From the NCBI GenBank assembly GCA_039812765.1, contig JBDIBF010000014.1:1-47883 (forward strand): 47,883 nucleotides of DNA, written 5' to 3'. Numbering within the stretch: position 1 is the stretch's first letter; each line of letters starts with the position of its first letter. The translations under genes were made by a program, and so were the position numbers. This stretch comes from JADJVL01 sp039812765. Its GTDB lineage: Bacteria; Acidobacteriota; Holophagae; Holophagales; Holophagaceae. This document shows positions 7,198-15,530 of the stretch, in pieces. Below the pieces are notes generated by a model, which searched no databases, had not been told where the DNA came from, and saw nothing but the letters and a program-made list of their open reading frames with translations.

Positions 7198-9402
7198 CTA
7201 GTTCTTGATGATCCTGGGCGTGATGAAGATCAGCAGTTCGGCGTTCTTCTCCTCGTGGGTCTTGTTCCGGAAGAGCCAGCCGATCAGAGGCAGCTTGGAG
7301 AGGAAGGGGACCCCGGTGGTGCCGTCGGAGGTCGTGTTGCTGTACACGCCGCCGAGGATGGCCGTGCCGCCGTCGCGGACCAGGACCTGGGTCTCGATGG
7401 CCTTCCGCAGGATCGTGGGCGTGCCGTTCACGGTGCGGCTGAAGTCGGCCTCGGCCTTCTCCACCTTGATGTCCATGATGATGGTGCCCTCGTTCGTGAT
7501 CTGCGGCGTCACGTCGAGTTCGAGGTTGGCGTCGGCGAAGGCGACCGTGATGGCGCCTCCCTGCGCGCCGCCCTGCTGGGTCGGGTAGGGAATCTTCTCG
7601 CCGGCCAGGATCTTGGCCTTCTTGTTGTTCTGGGTCACGACCTTCGGGGAGGAGACGATCTTGATCTTCCCGTCCTTCTCGAGGGCCTGGAGGATGAAGT
7701 TGACGCTGAAGCGGTTGCTGAGGAAGGAGACCCAGAACTCCCCAGCGGGCGAGGAGATGCTGGTGACTCCCTCCTTGCCGGGGGAGAAGGCGACGGCCGC
7801 CGCGTTCTGGCCGAGGCCCGGGCGGTTGTTCACGCTGTTCCACGACGGCGAGTCGAAGGCGCCCCAGGGAGCGGCGTTCCCGCCCACGGTGAGGTCCGCG
7901 GCGCCGGTGCTGGCGGTGGGCCATTTCACGCCGAAGGCCTTTTCGTAGCTTCCCGTGGCCTCCACCACGCGCGCCTCGATCTGCACCTGCTGGATCTGCA
8001 CGTCCAGCTGAGAGATGAGATCGTCGATCACCACGAGGTTGCTGGAGAGATCCGTGATGATGAGGGTGTTGGTGCGGTCGTCCAGGATCACGCTACCGCG
8101 CTTGGTGAGCATCTTCTCGATGATCGCCTTGACCTCGGACACCTTCGCATAGGAGAGGGGGCGCGTGATGCTCTGCAGCGGGCCGGCGAGGGCTTTGGCC
8201 TCGTCCAGCTTCCGGCGGTCCTCCTCCTCCTCCTGGAGCTTCTTGATTTTGGCGACGCGGAGCACGCCGTTCTGGATCTCCTTGCCGAGCCCGGCGTTCT
8301 TGAGCACGACGTCCAGGATCTGGTCCCAGGGGGTGTCGGTGAACTTGAAGTTGTAGATGCCCTGGACGTCCTGGTCCATGACCAGGTTGAGGTGGCCGGC
8401 GTCGGCCAGGATGCCGAGGAACACCTTGATGTCGGCGTTCTGGACGTCGATGGACATCTTGGAGCCCTTCCAAAGGGTCGGGGCGTCCGCGAGGGTCTTG
8501 CCGCTGCGGGCCTGGCTGTCCCGCGGGACCTGCACGGGCGCGGGGGTGGCGGCGGTCGCCGCGGCGCCGAGGCTCAGGGGCAGCAGGGAGGAGGCGGAAA
8601 GGCTGGGCAGGGACTGGACCGAGGCTCCCACGGCCGGAATGGGCTGCAGGGAGGGCTTGGCAGCGGGCTGGGGGGCTGCCGGGACGACATCCGGCTTGGC
8701 TTCCGCGAGCTTGGTCTCCGTCCTGGCCGGCTCCGGGGCGGCGGGCGCCGCGGGCGCTGGATCGGACCCCTTGGCCTCAGGGGCCTTGGTCTCCGCCGTC
8801 ACGGCCTCAGGCGACACGCTGGCGGCGATCACCTCGGTCTCCAGGGGCTTCGGCAGGACCGGCATGGAGACGACCACAGGCGCCACCTCCGTGACCGGCT
8901 CGGTCGACGGACGGACGGCGGGGGCCTGCATGCCCTGCATGAGCTTCGCGGTGGAGACACCCGTTCCGGCGTTGAGGTCAACCCTCACGCCGCCGGGGAC
9001 CGTGCCGACCAGGACCTGGGTGCCTTCTTTCACCTCGAGGACCAGCCGGGTGACCGGGGTGGGGGCGACCTCGAACTGCGCGAGCCGTGTCTTGAGGATG
9101 AGCGGGTGCTGAAGGGCCGCCAGGTCCTTGCGGGTGGGCTGGGTGCCCCGGTCCACGCCAGGGAGGTCCACCACGATCCTCAAGGGATTCGTGAGCACCT
9201 GGAGGCGGGGCGTGCCGGCATACCCGGGCAGGTCGAGCTTGAGGGAGGCCGATCGCGCGTCCTGGGACGCGAGGGTGGCGCCCTGGAGGGAGGCCCCGGC
9301 GGCGCCCTCGGCGGCCGGCGCGTAGGCCGCGAGCGGCGAGGTCAGCGACCCCGCGACGAAGACGCTTCCGGCCACGAGCAGGGAACTCAGGCGAGCATTC
9401 AT
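7198..9402 (-). CDS. pilQ: type IV pilus secretin PilQ
   Basis: PilQ forms the outer-membrane ring through which the pilus passes. The 734-aa protein begins with a signal peptide (MNARLSSLLVAGSVFVAG). An AMIN domain lies about residues 40-130 (SASLKLDLPGYAGTPRLQV), which normally binds peptidoglycan. A long Ala/Pro/Glu linker spans about 140-310. STN and N1 domains follow (KMSIDVQNADIKVFLGILAD; ITRPLSYAKVSEVKAIIEKM). The secretin barrel closes with VPFLSKLPLIGWLFRN and ELLIFITPRII. The start at 9400-9402 is chosen because ATGA overlaps the pilP stop and the signal peptide begins there; the longer frame lies inside pilP. It is last in the pilMNOPQ operon. Confidence 0.95.
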   Translation of the reverse strand: MNARLSSLLVAGSVFVAGSLTSPLAAYAPAAEGAAGASLQGATLASQDARSASLKLDLPGYAGTPRLQVLTNPLRIVVDLPGVDRGTQPTRKDLAALQHPLILKTRLAQFEVAPTPVTRLVLEVKEGTQVLVGTVPGGVRVDLNAGTGVSTAKLMQGMQAPAVRPSTEPVTEVAPVVVSMPVLPKPLETEVIAASVSPEAVTAETKAPEAKGSDPAPAAPAAPEPARTETKLAEAKPDVVPAAPQPAAKPSLQPIPAVGASVQSLPSLSASSLLPLSLGAAATAATPAPVQVPRDSQARSGKTLADAPTLWKGSKMSIDVQNADIKVFLGILADAGHLNLVMDQDVQGIYNFKFTDTPWDQILDVVLKNAGLGKEIQNGVLRVAKIKKLQEEEEDRRKLDEAKALAGPLQSITRPLSYAKVSEVKAIIEKMLTKRGSVILDDRTNTLIITDLSSNLVVIDDLISQLDVQIQQVQIEARVVEATGSYEKAFGVKWPTASTGAADLTVGGNAAPWGAFDSPSWNSVNNRPGLGQNAAAVAFSPGKEGVTSISSPAGEFWVSFLSNRFSVNFILQALEKDGKIKIVSSPKVVTQNNKKAKILAGEKIPYPTQQGGAQGGAITVAFADANLELDVTPQITNEGTIIMDIKVEKAEADFSRTVNGTPTILRKAIETQVLVRDGGTAILGGVYSNTTSDGTTGVPFLSKLPLIGWLFRNKTHEEKNAELLIFITPRIIKN

Positions 9403-9860
9403 TTTTTGGCCTCCTCGCGCTTGAAGGTCTTCTTGACCACGCGGAACGCGGTCTGGACGCTGGAATTCACGTCCCACTGGTGGAAAGTGACGGACTTGTC
9501 GTCGATGGCCGCGATCATGCCGTCCCGGAACTTGAAACCGACGGGCAGCCAGCGGACCATCCCGCGACTGTCCGAGACGACGGCGAGCGTCTTGCCATCC
9601 TTCTTGACCACGCCCTTGACGGAGATGTCGTCCACGAGGTCACCGCCCTTCACGACGTCGATCTCTGTGGGGGACTGGAAGGGGTCCCGGGTGAGCGTGG
9701 GCCTGTAGGGGGTCGCCCTCTGGGCGATCAGGTCCTCGGGGGAGGGTCCGGCCGGCTTGACGTCCGCCGGGGGTTCGGCCGGCTTCGCGGGTTCCTGGCC
9801 GGCGAGGCCGAGGCCAGAGGCGAGGGCCACGAGGAGGGGAAGGGGTCGGGTTCGGATCAT
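9399..9860 (-). CDS. pilP: type IV pilus assembly lipoprotein-like PilP
   Basis: The 153-aa protein has a signal peptide (MIRTRPLPLLVALASGLGLA) and a disordered proline-rich stretch. The conserved PilP beta-domain has RDPFQSP near residue 59, then ISVKGVVKKDGKTLAVVSD and WLPVGFKFRDGMIAAID. PilP links the PilN-PilO inner-membrane pair to the secretin. No lipobox cysteine is visible after the signal peptide, unlike the lipoprotein form in Neisseria and Pseudomonas, so this version may be free in the periplasm or keep its hydrophobic segment as an anchor. It is placed between pilO (7 nt away) and pilQ (overlap). Confidence 0.88.
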   Translation of the reverse strand: MIRTRPLPLLVALASGLGLAGQEPAKPAEPPADVKPAGPSPEDLIAQRATPYRPTLTRDPFQSPTEIDVVKGGDLVDDISVKGVVKKDGKTLAVVSDSRGMVRWLPVGFKFRDGMIAAIDDKSVTFHQWDVNSSVQTAFRVVKKTFKREEAKK

Positions 9861-9867
9861 GGAATCC

Positions 9868-10497
9868 TCAGTCGTCCCCGCCCTTGCCGCCGGCGGGCCT
9901 GGGCTTGGGGGCCGGCTTGGCGGCCGGGCCGGGGGCCGCGGCGTCCGGAGGAGGCGCGGGGTTGTAGACGAAGGCGCTGATTCGGCAGGTGACGACCGCG
10001 GGGAACACCGAGCCCTTCTGGTTGTCCACCCGGCGGAACGACATCTCCGAGAGGTTGATGATCTTGTCGTAACCCGAGATCAGGGAGGCGAACTGGCCGA
10101 AGGAGTGGTAGCCCACCCGGTAGTTGAACTTGACCGGGTACTCCTTGTAGTAGTTCTTGGACGCGGGGGACTCGAGGCTGAAGGAGGTCTGGTCGATCCC
10201 GGCGGTGTCCGCGAGCTTCTTGATGCGGATGGTCATCTCGGCCCTGTCCTGCTCGGTGGGCATGATCTTGATGAGTTCCTCGATCCGCTTCTCCTGGTTC
10301 GCGACCTCGACCTTGAGCTTTTCGTAGTTGGCCTTCAGGCCGTTGCCCTTGTCCACCTCCTTCTGGAGGTTCTCGATGGTGGCCAGGGTCGCCTTGAGCT
10401 CATCCCTCTTGCCGTTGAGGGCGAAATACCAGAGGGCGGCGACCACCACGCCCGCGGCGGCCCCGATCCCGATCTGCTTGGTGAGTTGGGGGTTCAT
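9868..10497 (-). CDS. pilO: type IV pilus alignment protein PilO
   Basis: The 209-aa inner-membrane protein has one transmembrane helix (IGIGAAAGVVVAALWYFAL, residues about 9-27). A periplasmic coiled coil follows (about 30-75, NLQKEVDKGNGLKANYEKLK). The ferredoxin-like fold holds YPVKFNYRVGYHSFGQFASLISGYDKI. It pairs with PilN and contacts PilP. The tail is Pro/Ala/Lys-rich and ends GGKGGDD, which is an addition to the usual domain. The gene follows pilN by 9 nt with a GAGGAGA ribosome-binding site. Confidence 0.93.
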   Translation of the reverse strand: MNPQLTKQIGIGAAAGVVVAALWYFALNGKRDELKATLATIENLQKEVDKGNGLKANYEKLKVEVANQEKRIEELIKIMPTEQDRAEMTIRIKKLADTAGIDQTSFSLESPASKNYYKEYPVKFNYRVGYHSFGQFASLISGYDKIINLSEMSFRRVDNQKGSVFPAVVTCRISAFVYNPAPPPDAAAPGPAAKPAPKPRPAGGKGGDD

Positions 10498-10506
10498 CGC
10501 ATCTCC

Positions 10507-11097
10507 TCAGGCCGGGTTCTGGAGGTCGAAGGAAAGCGAGAATTCGAGGTTCGTGCCCTTTCGCTCGGCGCCCGGGTAGTTGATGTTCTTGAACCAGCGG
10601 GTCCGGCTCTGGAGCCGGGTGTAGAAGAGGTTGATGGCCTCGAAGGTGCGGGCCTCCCCCTTGATGCTGATGTTCATCCCGCGCTGGGTGATCTCGCGGA
10701 ACCAGACGTCGTCGGGCAGGCTGTTCGCGAGTTCCTCCAGGAAATGGACCGGGAGCTGCTGGTTCTTCCGCAGCCCCTGCATGATTTCCTCCTTCTTTGC
10801 CAGCATCTCCTTCTTGTCACGGAACTGCCGCTCGAGGTCGATGTATTTCTTCAGCTCGTCGCGCTGGCGCTCGAGGTCGGCCTTCTTCGCCTCCGCCCTC
10901 TGCACCTCGTTGCCCAGGAAGATGTGATAGACGCCGCCGATGGAGGCGAAGAGGAGGAACACGATGCCGCCTGCGATGGGAAGGCTCGAGCGGCCTCCGC
11001 CCTCGGCCTCGCCGTAGATTTGGGCCGGTTCAGCCCGGTCGGCCTTTTTCCCGCCCCCCTGCGCGAGGGCGTCGCCGAGGAGATTAATCTTGATCAT
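10507..11097 (-). CDS. pilN: type IV pilus alignment protein PilN
   Basis: The 196-aa protein opens with MIKINLLGDAL, the cytoplasmic peptide that docks into the groove of PilM. A membrane helix follows (LPIAGGIVFLLFASIGGVYH, about residues 39-58). Then come a long coiled coil (about 65-115, rich in Glu, Lys and Arg) and the periplasmic fold (ISIKGEARTFEAINLFYTRL). The ATG overlaps the pilM stop (ATGA). It acts with PilO to transmit force or signals between the cytoplasmic motor and the secretin. Confidence 0.93.
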   Translation of the reverse strand: MIKINLLGDALAQGGGKKADRAEPAQIYGEAEGGGRSSLPIAGGIVFLLFASIGGVYHIFLGNEVQRAEAKKADLERQRDELKKYIDLERQFRDKKEMLAKKEEIMQGLRKNQQLPVHFLEELANSLPDDVWFREITQRGMNISIKGEARTFEAINLFYTRLQSRTRWFKNINYPGAERKGTNLEFSLSFDLQNPA

Positions 11098-12176
11098 CGG
11101 TCCCCCACTTGGCGAAGCGCCAGGCCGACCGCCACGGTGGCCGAGCAGCCGATGTCCCTGGCCGCGGCGGGATCCACGCTGCGGTCATCGAACTCGATGA
11201 GCAGGAAGGGGTTCATCCGCTCGACCGAGACCCGGAGGCGGTCCGAGAGCACGTCCGTCAGGCCGGACACCTTGGCGCTGCCTCCCGCCAGGAGGACGCG
11301 GTCAAGGCGGTCCACCTTGAAGCTGGACCGGAAGAAGTCGATGGTGCGGCTGAGTTCGTCGGCGAACCCGTCCGCGATGGCGGCTAGGCTGGGGGCGACC
11401 TCGTCCGGGTTCCTGCCCTCGGCGGACTGCCCCTGCTTGAGCATCTCCGCGCCTTCCGGGCTCACCCCCCAGTCCTCCACGAGTTTGTCGGTGAAGCGGT
11501 GCCCGCCCCAGGCGATGTCGCGCCAGAAGACCGACCGGTTACCGACGAGGATGGCCAGGTTCGTGAAGTTCGCGCCGATGTTCACAAGCGCGACGACCTC
11601 GTCGCTGTTGCCAGGGGTGCTGTTGGCCTCGTAGGCGTTCTGGAGCGCGAAGACGTCCACGTCCACCACCAGGGGTCGCGCCCCTGCCTGCGCTACGCAG
11701 CTCGCGTAGGACTCGAGCTTGTCCTTGCGGCAGGCCACGAGGACCACGTCCATGTTCCCTTCGGAGGCCCGCTCCTCCAGCACCGCGTAGTCGAGGGCGT
11801 AGGAATCCAGGCCCTGCCCCGCGGGGAAGAAGCTCTCGGCCTCCCAACGGACGGATTCCGCAAGTTCCGCGGGGCTCATCAGCGGGAACGTCACCTTTTT
11901 GACCATCACCTGCTGGCCGGACACCGAAATGGCGACGTCCCTGGACTTGATCTTCTGCTCCGCCAGGACCTGGCGGATCGCGGAGGCCACGGCGTTGGAG
12001 TCCATGATCTCCCCGTCCACGATCGCTTCGGCCGGGACGGAGACCATGCCGAGCTTCTGCAGGCGGTAACGCTGGGAACTGCCCTTGCCCACGGCCTGGA
12101 GTTCGCAGACTTTCACCGCGCCGGAACCGATGTCCAGGCCGACAAGCGTTTTGCTCTTGCTGCCGAAAAGACCCAC
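11094..12176 (-). CDS. pilM: type IV pilus assembly protein PilM (actin-like ATPase)
   Basis: The 360-aa cytoplasmic protein has the actin-like ATP-binding fold. Its motifs are LVGLDIGSGAVKVCEL at residues 12-27, VVALVNIGANFTNLAIL in the second lobe, and VLLAGGSAKVSGL for adenosine binding. It binds the N-terminal peptide of PilN. The start is a GTG at 12174-12176 with GAGG 8 nt upstream. It heads the pilMNOPQ operon and has its own promoter about 35-60 nt upstream. No pilus motor or pilin genes are in the window. Confidence 0.95.
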   Translation of the reverse strand: MGLFGSKSKTLVGLDIGSGAVKVCELQAVGKGSSQRYRLQKLGMVSVPAEAIVDGEIMDSNAVASAIRQVLAEQKIKSRDVAISVSGQQVMVKKVTFPLMSPAELAESVRWEAESFFPAGQGLDSYALDYAVLEERASEGNMDVVLVACRKDKLESYASCVAQAGARPLVVDVDVFALQNAYEANSTPGNSDEVVALVNIGANFTNLAILVGNRSVFWRDIAWGGHRFTDKLVEDWGVSPEGAEMLKQGQSAEGRNPDEVAPSLAAIADGFADELSRTIDFFRSSFKVDRLDRVLLAGGSAKVSGLTDVLSDRLRVSVERMNPFLLIEFDDRSVDPAAARDIGCSATVAVGLALRQVGDR

Positions 12177-12209
12177 TGGGAGCCTCGCTTAGGTGATGAA
12201 TGGTTCTAA

Positions 12210-12237
12210 ATTCTAACGCTGCTCAAGTGTACGTCAA
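12210..12237 (-). promoter_or_regulatory. sigma-70-type promoter of the pilMNOPQ operon
   Basis: On the minus strand TTGACG (12232-12237) and TAGAAT (12210-12215) are separated by 16 bp, close to the consensus -35 and -10. The surrounding 60 bp is far more AT-rich than its context. The -35 box overlaps the stop codon of the upstream PP2C gene. Transcription would start near 12203 and give a leader of about 27 nt before pilM. Confidence 0.75.
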
Positions 12238-13028
12238 GCATTTCCCTCAGATGGCTCCACCTCTTCGGATTCGACCGCAGCGAGGATGACAGTGACATTA
12301 TCCTCGCCACCGTTCTCCTTTGCTCGTGAAACCAGACGATTTACCGCTTCCTCGAGCGAAGTGGATTCATTCACGATGTTCCAAATATCCTGATCGCTGA
12401 CCATTCCTGACAGGCCGTCCGAGCAAAGCAAAAGACGATCCATTTCCCCGAGTTCGAGTTCCTGGATGGCGACATCCAGGTCCCCCCCGTTCCCGAGGGC
12501 CTGGGTGATCACGTTCCGGAAAGGATGGACCCTGGCTTCCGAAGGGGTGAGGATGCCGTGGGCGACCTGCTCCGCGACCCAGGAGTGGTCACGGGTGATC
12601 TGGACGATGCCCTCCCGACCCACGAGGTAGGCCCGGGAGTCCCCCACGTGGGCCATGGTCACCTTCCGTCCATGGACCAGACAGGCCACCACCGTGGAGC
12701 CCATGGTCTCCCGTTCAGGGTTCGTCTTGATGTCCTCGGCGATGGCCTGGTCGCTGAGGAGCAGGGCGACCTTCAGTCGGTTCCCGTCGTAATTGAGGTT
12801 GACGTCGTATTCCAGGGGCCAGGTGCGGTCCTTCTCCACGGTCTGGGAGATGAAATGGGCCACCCGGTCCACGACGATCTTGCTGGCGATCTCCCCGGCC
12901 GCGTGCCCACCCAGCCCGTCCGCGACCACGAGCAGGCCGAGTTCCGTGTCCAGAAGGAGGTTGTCCTCGTTGTGCTTCCGGACGCAGCCGACATCGGTTT
13001 TGCCTGCGGCGATCAAGCGCATCGTCAT
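12234..13028 (-). CDS. second PP2C-family serine/threonine phosphatase
   Basis: The 264-aa protein carries the PP2C motifs HNED (19-22), VADGLGGHAAGE (35-46), MGSTVVACLV, HVGDSRAYLV, CSDGLSG and NGGEDNVTVILAAV. It lacks the long tail of the phosphatase at 4706-5626 and has an insert (YDVNLNYDGNRLKVA) instead. The ATG overlaps the stop of the DnaJ-like gene (ATGA). It sits directly upstream of the pil operon, whose promoter lies in its last codons, so its transcript may read into pilM. The substrate is unknown; regulation of pilus assembly by phosphorylation is a possibility from position only. Confidence 0.92.
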   Translation of the reverse strand: MTMRLIAAGKTDVGCVRKHNEDNLLLDTELGLLVVADGLGGHAAGEIASKIVVDRVAHFISQTVEKDRTWPLEYDVNLNYDGNRLKVALLLSDQAIAEDIKTNPERETMGSTVVACLVHGRKVTMAHVGDSRAYLVGREGIVQITRDHSWVAEQVAHGILTPSEARVHPFRNVITQALGNGGDLDVAIQELELGEMDRLLLCSDGLSGMVSDQDIWNIVNESTSLEEAVNRLVSRAKENGGEDNVTVILAAVESEEVEPSEGNA

Positions 13029-13753
13029 CCCTTCTTCGCGACCTTGCCCCAGAGGGCTTGGAGGCGATCCTTCAGTTCCGCGGCTGCGGCTGCGGCCTTG
13101 CCCCCGGGGGCGATCTTCCCTGCGGCGGCCTTGGCCTCCGCGGCGGCGGCCCTGGCCTCTGCCTTGAAAAATTTGTGGTTCGGCGCGATGCGCCGGGCCT
13201 CCTGGAGCATCCGGTCCGCCCGGGCCTGCATGCCTTCCGCCCTGAAGAGTTCCGCGAGCCTGATCTGGGAGTCGATGTCCTTGGGTTCGAGGCGCAGGGC
13301 CGTCTCGAAACAGCGGATCATCGCGCGCCGGTTCCCGGTGGACTTCTCGATGAGGTCCGCCATCAGGGTGTGGTAGGGGGCCTTGTTCGGGTCCAGGCGG
13401 ATGGCGTACTGGACCAGCCCGAGGGCGCGTTCAAGATCGCCTTGGGCCAGGGACTCCTTCGCCTCGTTGAACCAGTCGTCGGGGGTCCGTTCGGGGATGG
13501 GCGTCCGCTTCGGCTCGGGGACGGCGGAGGGCGCCGCCTGCCTGCTGAACTGGTCCTCGTAGGCACGCCGCTTGTCCGGGTCCTTCAGCGCGTTGAAGGC
13601 CTCAGAGAGCATCCGGAACCGGTCCTCGGCGGCGGCCTTCTGGTCCCCGGAGAACCGGTCGGGATGCCACTGCTTGGCGAGGCGGTGGTAGGCCGACTTG
13701 ATCTCGTCCATGGAGGCGCCGGGCAGCAATTCCAGGATCTCGAAAGGGTTCAT
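13025..13753 (-). CDS. J-domain protein with TPR-like repeats
   Basis: The 242-aa protein begins with a J domain (residues 2-68) holding the HPD motif in KQWHPDRFSGD, which stimulates DnaK ATP hydrolysis. A linker is followed by three helix pairs with TPR spacing (about 95-200: SLAQGDLERALGLVQYAIRL; RAMIRCFETALRLEPKD; ADRMLQEARRIAPNH). The C-terminus is Ala/Lys-rich. It lacks the Gly/Phe and zinc-finger parts of true DnaJ, so it is a specialised co-chaperone. It is cotranscribed with the PP2C gene that overlaps its stop. Confidence 0.88.
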   Translation of the reverse strand: MNPFEILELLPGASMDEIKSAYHRLAKQWHPDRFSGDQKAAAEDRFRMLSEAFNALKDPDKRRAYEDQFSRQAAPSAVPEPKRTPIPERTPDDWFNEAKESLAQGDLERALGLVQYAIRLDPNKAPYHTLMADLIEKSTGNRRAMIRCFETALRLEPKDIDSQIRLAELFRAEGMQARADRMLQEARRIAPNHKFFKAEARAAAAEAKAAAGKIAPGGKAAAAAAELKDRLQALWGKVAKKG

Positions 13754-13827
13754 GGGCGACTGGACTTCGAGGACGAAGAACGCGGGTGGAGGGGGACCGG
13801 CCTGGTCAGATGGGAGCTGTGTGGATG

Positions 13828-13835
13828 GTAGCCTA
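13828..13835 (-). promoter_or_regulatory. GTAGCCTA motif; possible -10 box upstream of DnaJ-TPR gene
   Basis: The 8-mer reads TAGGCTAC on the minus strand, 75 nt before the DnaJ-TPR start. The identical word recurs upstream of the genes starting at 29696 and 33356. TAGGCT fits a weak -10 hexamer, but no clear -35 box is seen. Confidence 0.3.
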
Positions 13836-14040
13836 TTTCCAACAGGAAGGTAGGGGGAGTCCCCATGCTAGCGGTATGGGGGGGCGCGGGAGAAGCGGGA
13901 CCCAGGATCGCCAGGACCCGCCCGCATGGCAATCGGCAATCCCGCCGGGGTTCCGCGGGTTCCCGCCGGCGGGCCCGCCGCGCCGCTTCGATCCCTGGCC
14001 TGACGGAAGGTTGATGGCACACTGGGAGGTCCTGGAGCCG

Positions 14041-15522
14041 ATGAGGATGCCTGCTGGCGCTGCGATGGATTGGAGGGAGGGACTGGACCGCGGCGATGTC
14101 TGCGCCCAGGACCTGGCCCGGGCCTCCCTCGACGCCATGGAGGCCCATGATGGCCGTCTGAACGCCATCCTGTGGGTGGACCGGGAGGCCGTGATGGAAG
14201 CCGCGCGCCAGGCCGACCTGCGTTTGGGCCGGGGCGAGCGTAACCCCGTTCTTGGCGCGCCGGTGGTCCTGAAGGACAACTTCAGCCTGGCCGGCGCCCC
14301 CATGACCTGCGGCTCCAGGATGCTGGAGGGCTACCGCCCGCCCCAAGACGCCACCGTGGTGGAACGGCTCAAGCGCGCGGGCGCGGTGCCGCTGGCCAAG
14401 GCCAACCTGGACGAGTTCGCCATGGGCTCCAGCGGCGAATACAGCGCCTTCGGCGCGACGCGGAATCCCTGGGATCCCTCCCGGGTGCCGGGCGGAAGCA
14501 GCAGCGGCTCGGTCGTGGCCGTCGCCGCGGGCTACGCGCCCCTGGCCCTGGGCAGCGACACCGGGGGGTCGGTCCGGCTGCCGGCGGCCTTCTGCGGAGC
14601 GACCGCCCTTCGGCCCACCTACGGGGTGCTCAGCCGGAGCGGCCTCGCCGCCATGGCCTCGAGCCTGGACGTCCCTGGCCCGGTGGCCCGCAGCGCGGCG
14701 GACGTTGCCCGCTGCCTTTCCGTGATGGCGGGGCGCGACCCGCGGGACGCCACCTCCACCGACCTTCCCGGGGTGGAGGGGCTCGAACCCTTGAGGCCCG
14801 CGGAGCTCCGGGGCCTGCGGATCGGCCTGCCGAAGGAGTACCACGGCCCCGGCGTGGAGGCCGGCGTCCGCGCCGCCGTGGACTCGGCCCTTGAGGTCCT
14901 CGAGTCCGCAGGCGCCGTGCTCTGCGAGGTCTCCCTGCCCCACACGGAGGTCGCCCTCGACGCGTACTACCTGCTCTGCACCAGCGAGGTCAGCAGCAAC
15001 CTCAGCCGCTACGAGGGGGCCCGGTTCGGTCCCGGGAGCCCGGGCGCGACCTTTCGAGAGGCCGCGGAAGCCGCCCGGGACGCGGGCCTGGGCCCCGAAG
15101 TCAAGCGGCGGATCCTCCTGGGCGCCTTCTGTCTAAGCCGGGGCTGGTACGAGGCCTATTACCTGAAGGCCCAGCGGGCCCGCGCCCTCGTCTGCCGCGA
15201 TTTCGAGCGGGCCTTCGCGTCCGTGGACGTGCTCGCCACGCCCACCAGCCCATTCCTCCCCTTCGAGCTCGGGGCCCGTTCCACCGACCCTCTCGCCATG
15301 CACCTCGCGGACGCCTACAGTGTGGCCGGCCCGCTGGCCTCCCTGCCCTGCCTCTCCATGCCCGCCGGCTTCGCCCCCTCCCCCTCCGATCCATCCCGGC
15401 GCCTGCCGGTGGGGCTCCAGCTCATCGGCCCGGCGCTGGGGGACGTCCGTCTGCTCGAGATCGCCCACGCCTTCCAGCTCGCCACCGACCACCACCGCCA
15501 GTCCCCGGACCTGTCCGCCTAG
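14041..15522 (+). CDS. gatA: glutamyl/aspartyl-tRNA amidotransferase subunit A
   Basis: GatA releases ammonia from glutamine so that GatCAB can turn misacylated Glu-tRNA(Gln) or Asp-tRNA(Asn) into the correct form. The amidase signature is complete: catalytic Lys in VLKDNFSLAG, the Ser pair in PGGSSSGSVVAVAAG, and LGSDTGGSVRLPAAFCG. GatA-specific signatures follow (GPEVKRRILLGAFCLSRGWY, AYYLKAQRAR). Length is 493 aa, close to usual. The ATG at 14041 is chosen because it gives an N-terminus of family length; ATG at 14014 is the alternative. gatB and gatC are not in the window. The E2 gene follows after 8 nt, so the two are cotranscribed. The 287 nt upstream is GC-rich, with no riboswitch I recognise. 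Confidence 0.9.
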   Translation: MRMPAGAAMDWREGLDRGDVCAQDLARASLDAMEAHDGRLNAILWVDREAVMEAARQADLRLGRGERNPVLGAPVVLKDNFSLAGAPMTCGSRMLEGYRPPQDATVVERLKRAGAVPLAKANLDEFAMGSSGEYSAFGATRNPWDPSRVPGGSSSGSVVAVAAGYAPLALGSDTGGSVRLPAAFCGATALRPTYGVLSRSGLAAMASSLDVPGPVARSAADVARCLSVMAGRDPRDATSTDLPGVEGLEPLRPAELRGLRIGLPKEYHGPGVEAGVRAAVDSALEVLESAGAVLCEVSLPHTEVALDAYYLLCTSEVSSNLSRYEGARFGPGSPGATFREAAEAARDAGLGPEVKRRILLGAFCLSRGWYEAYYLKAQRARALVCRDFERAFASVDVLATPTSPFLPFELGARSTDPLAMHLADAYSVAGPLASLPCLSMPAGFAPSPSDPSRRLPVGLQLIGPALGDVRLLEIAHAFQLATDHHRQSPDLSA

Positions 15523-15530
15523 GAGAACCC

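Noticed and set aside
13754..14040. Riboswitch or T-box leader upstream of gatA
   Set aside because: The stretch is GC-rich and can fold, but I could not find the core of any class I know.
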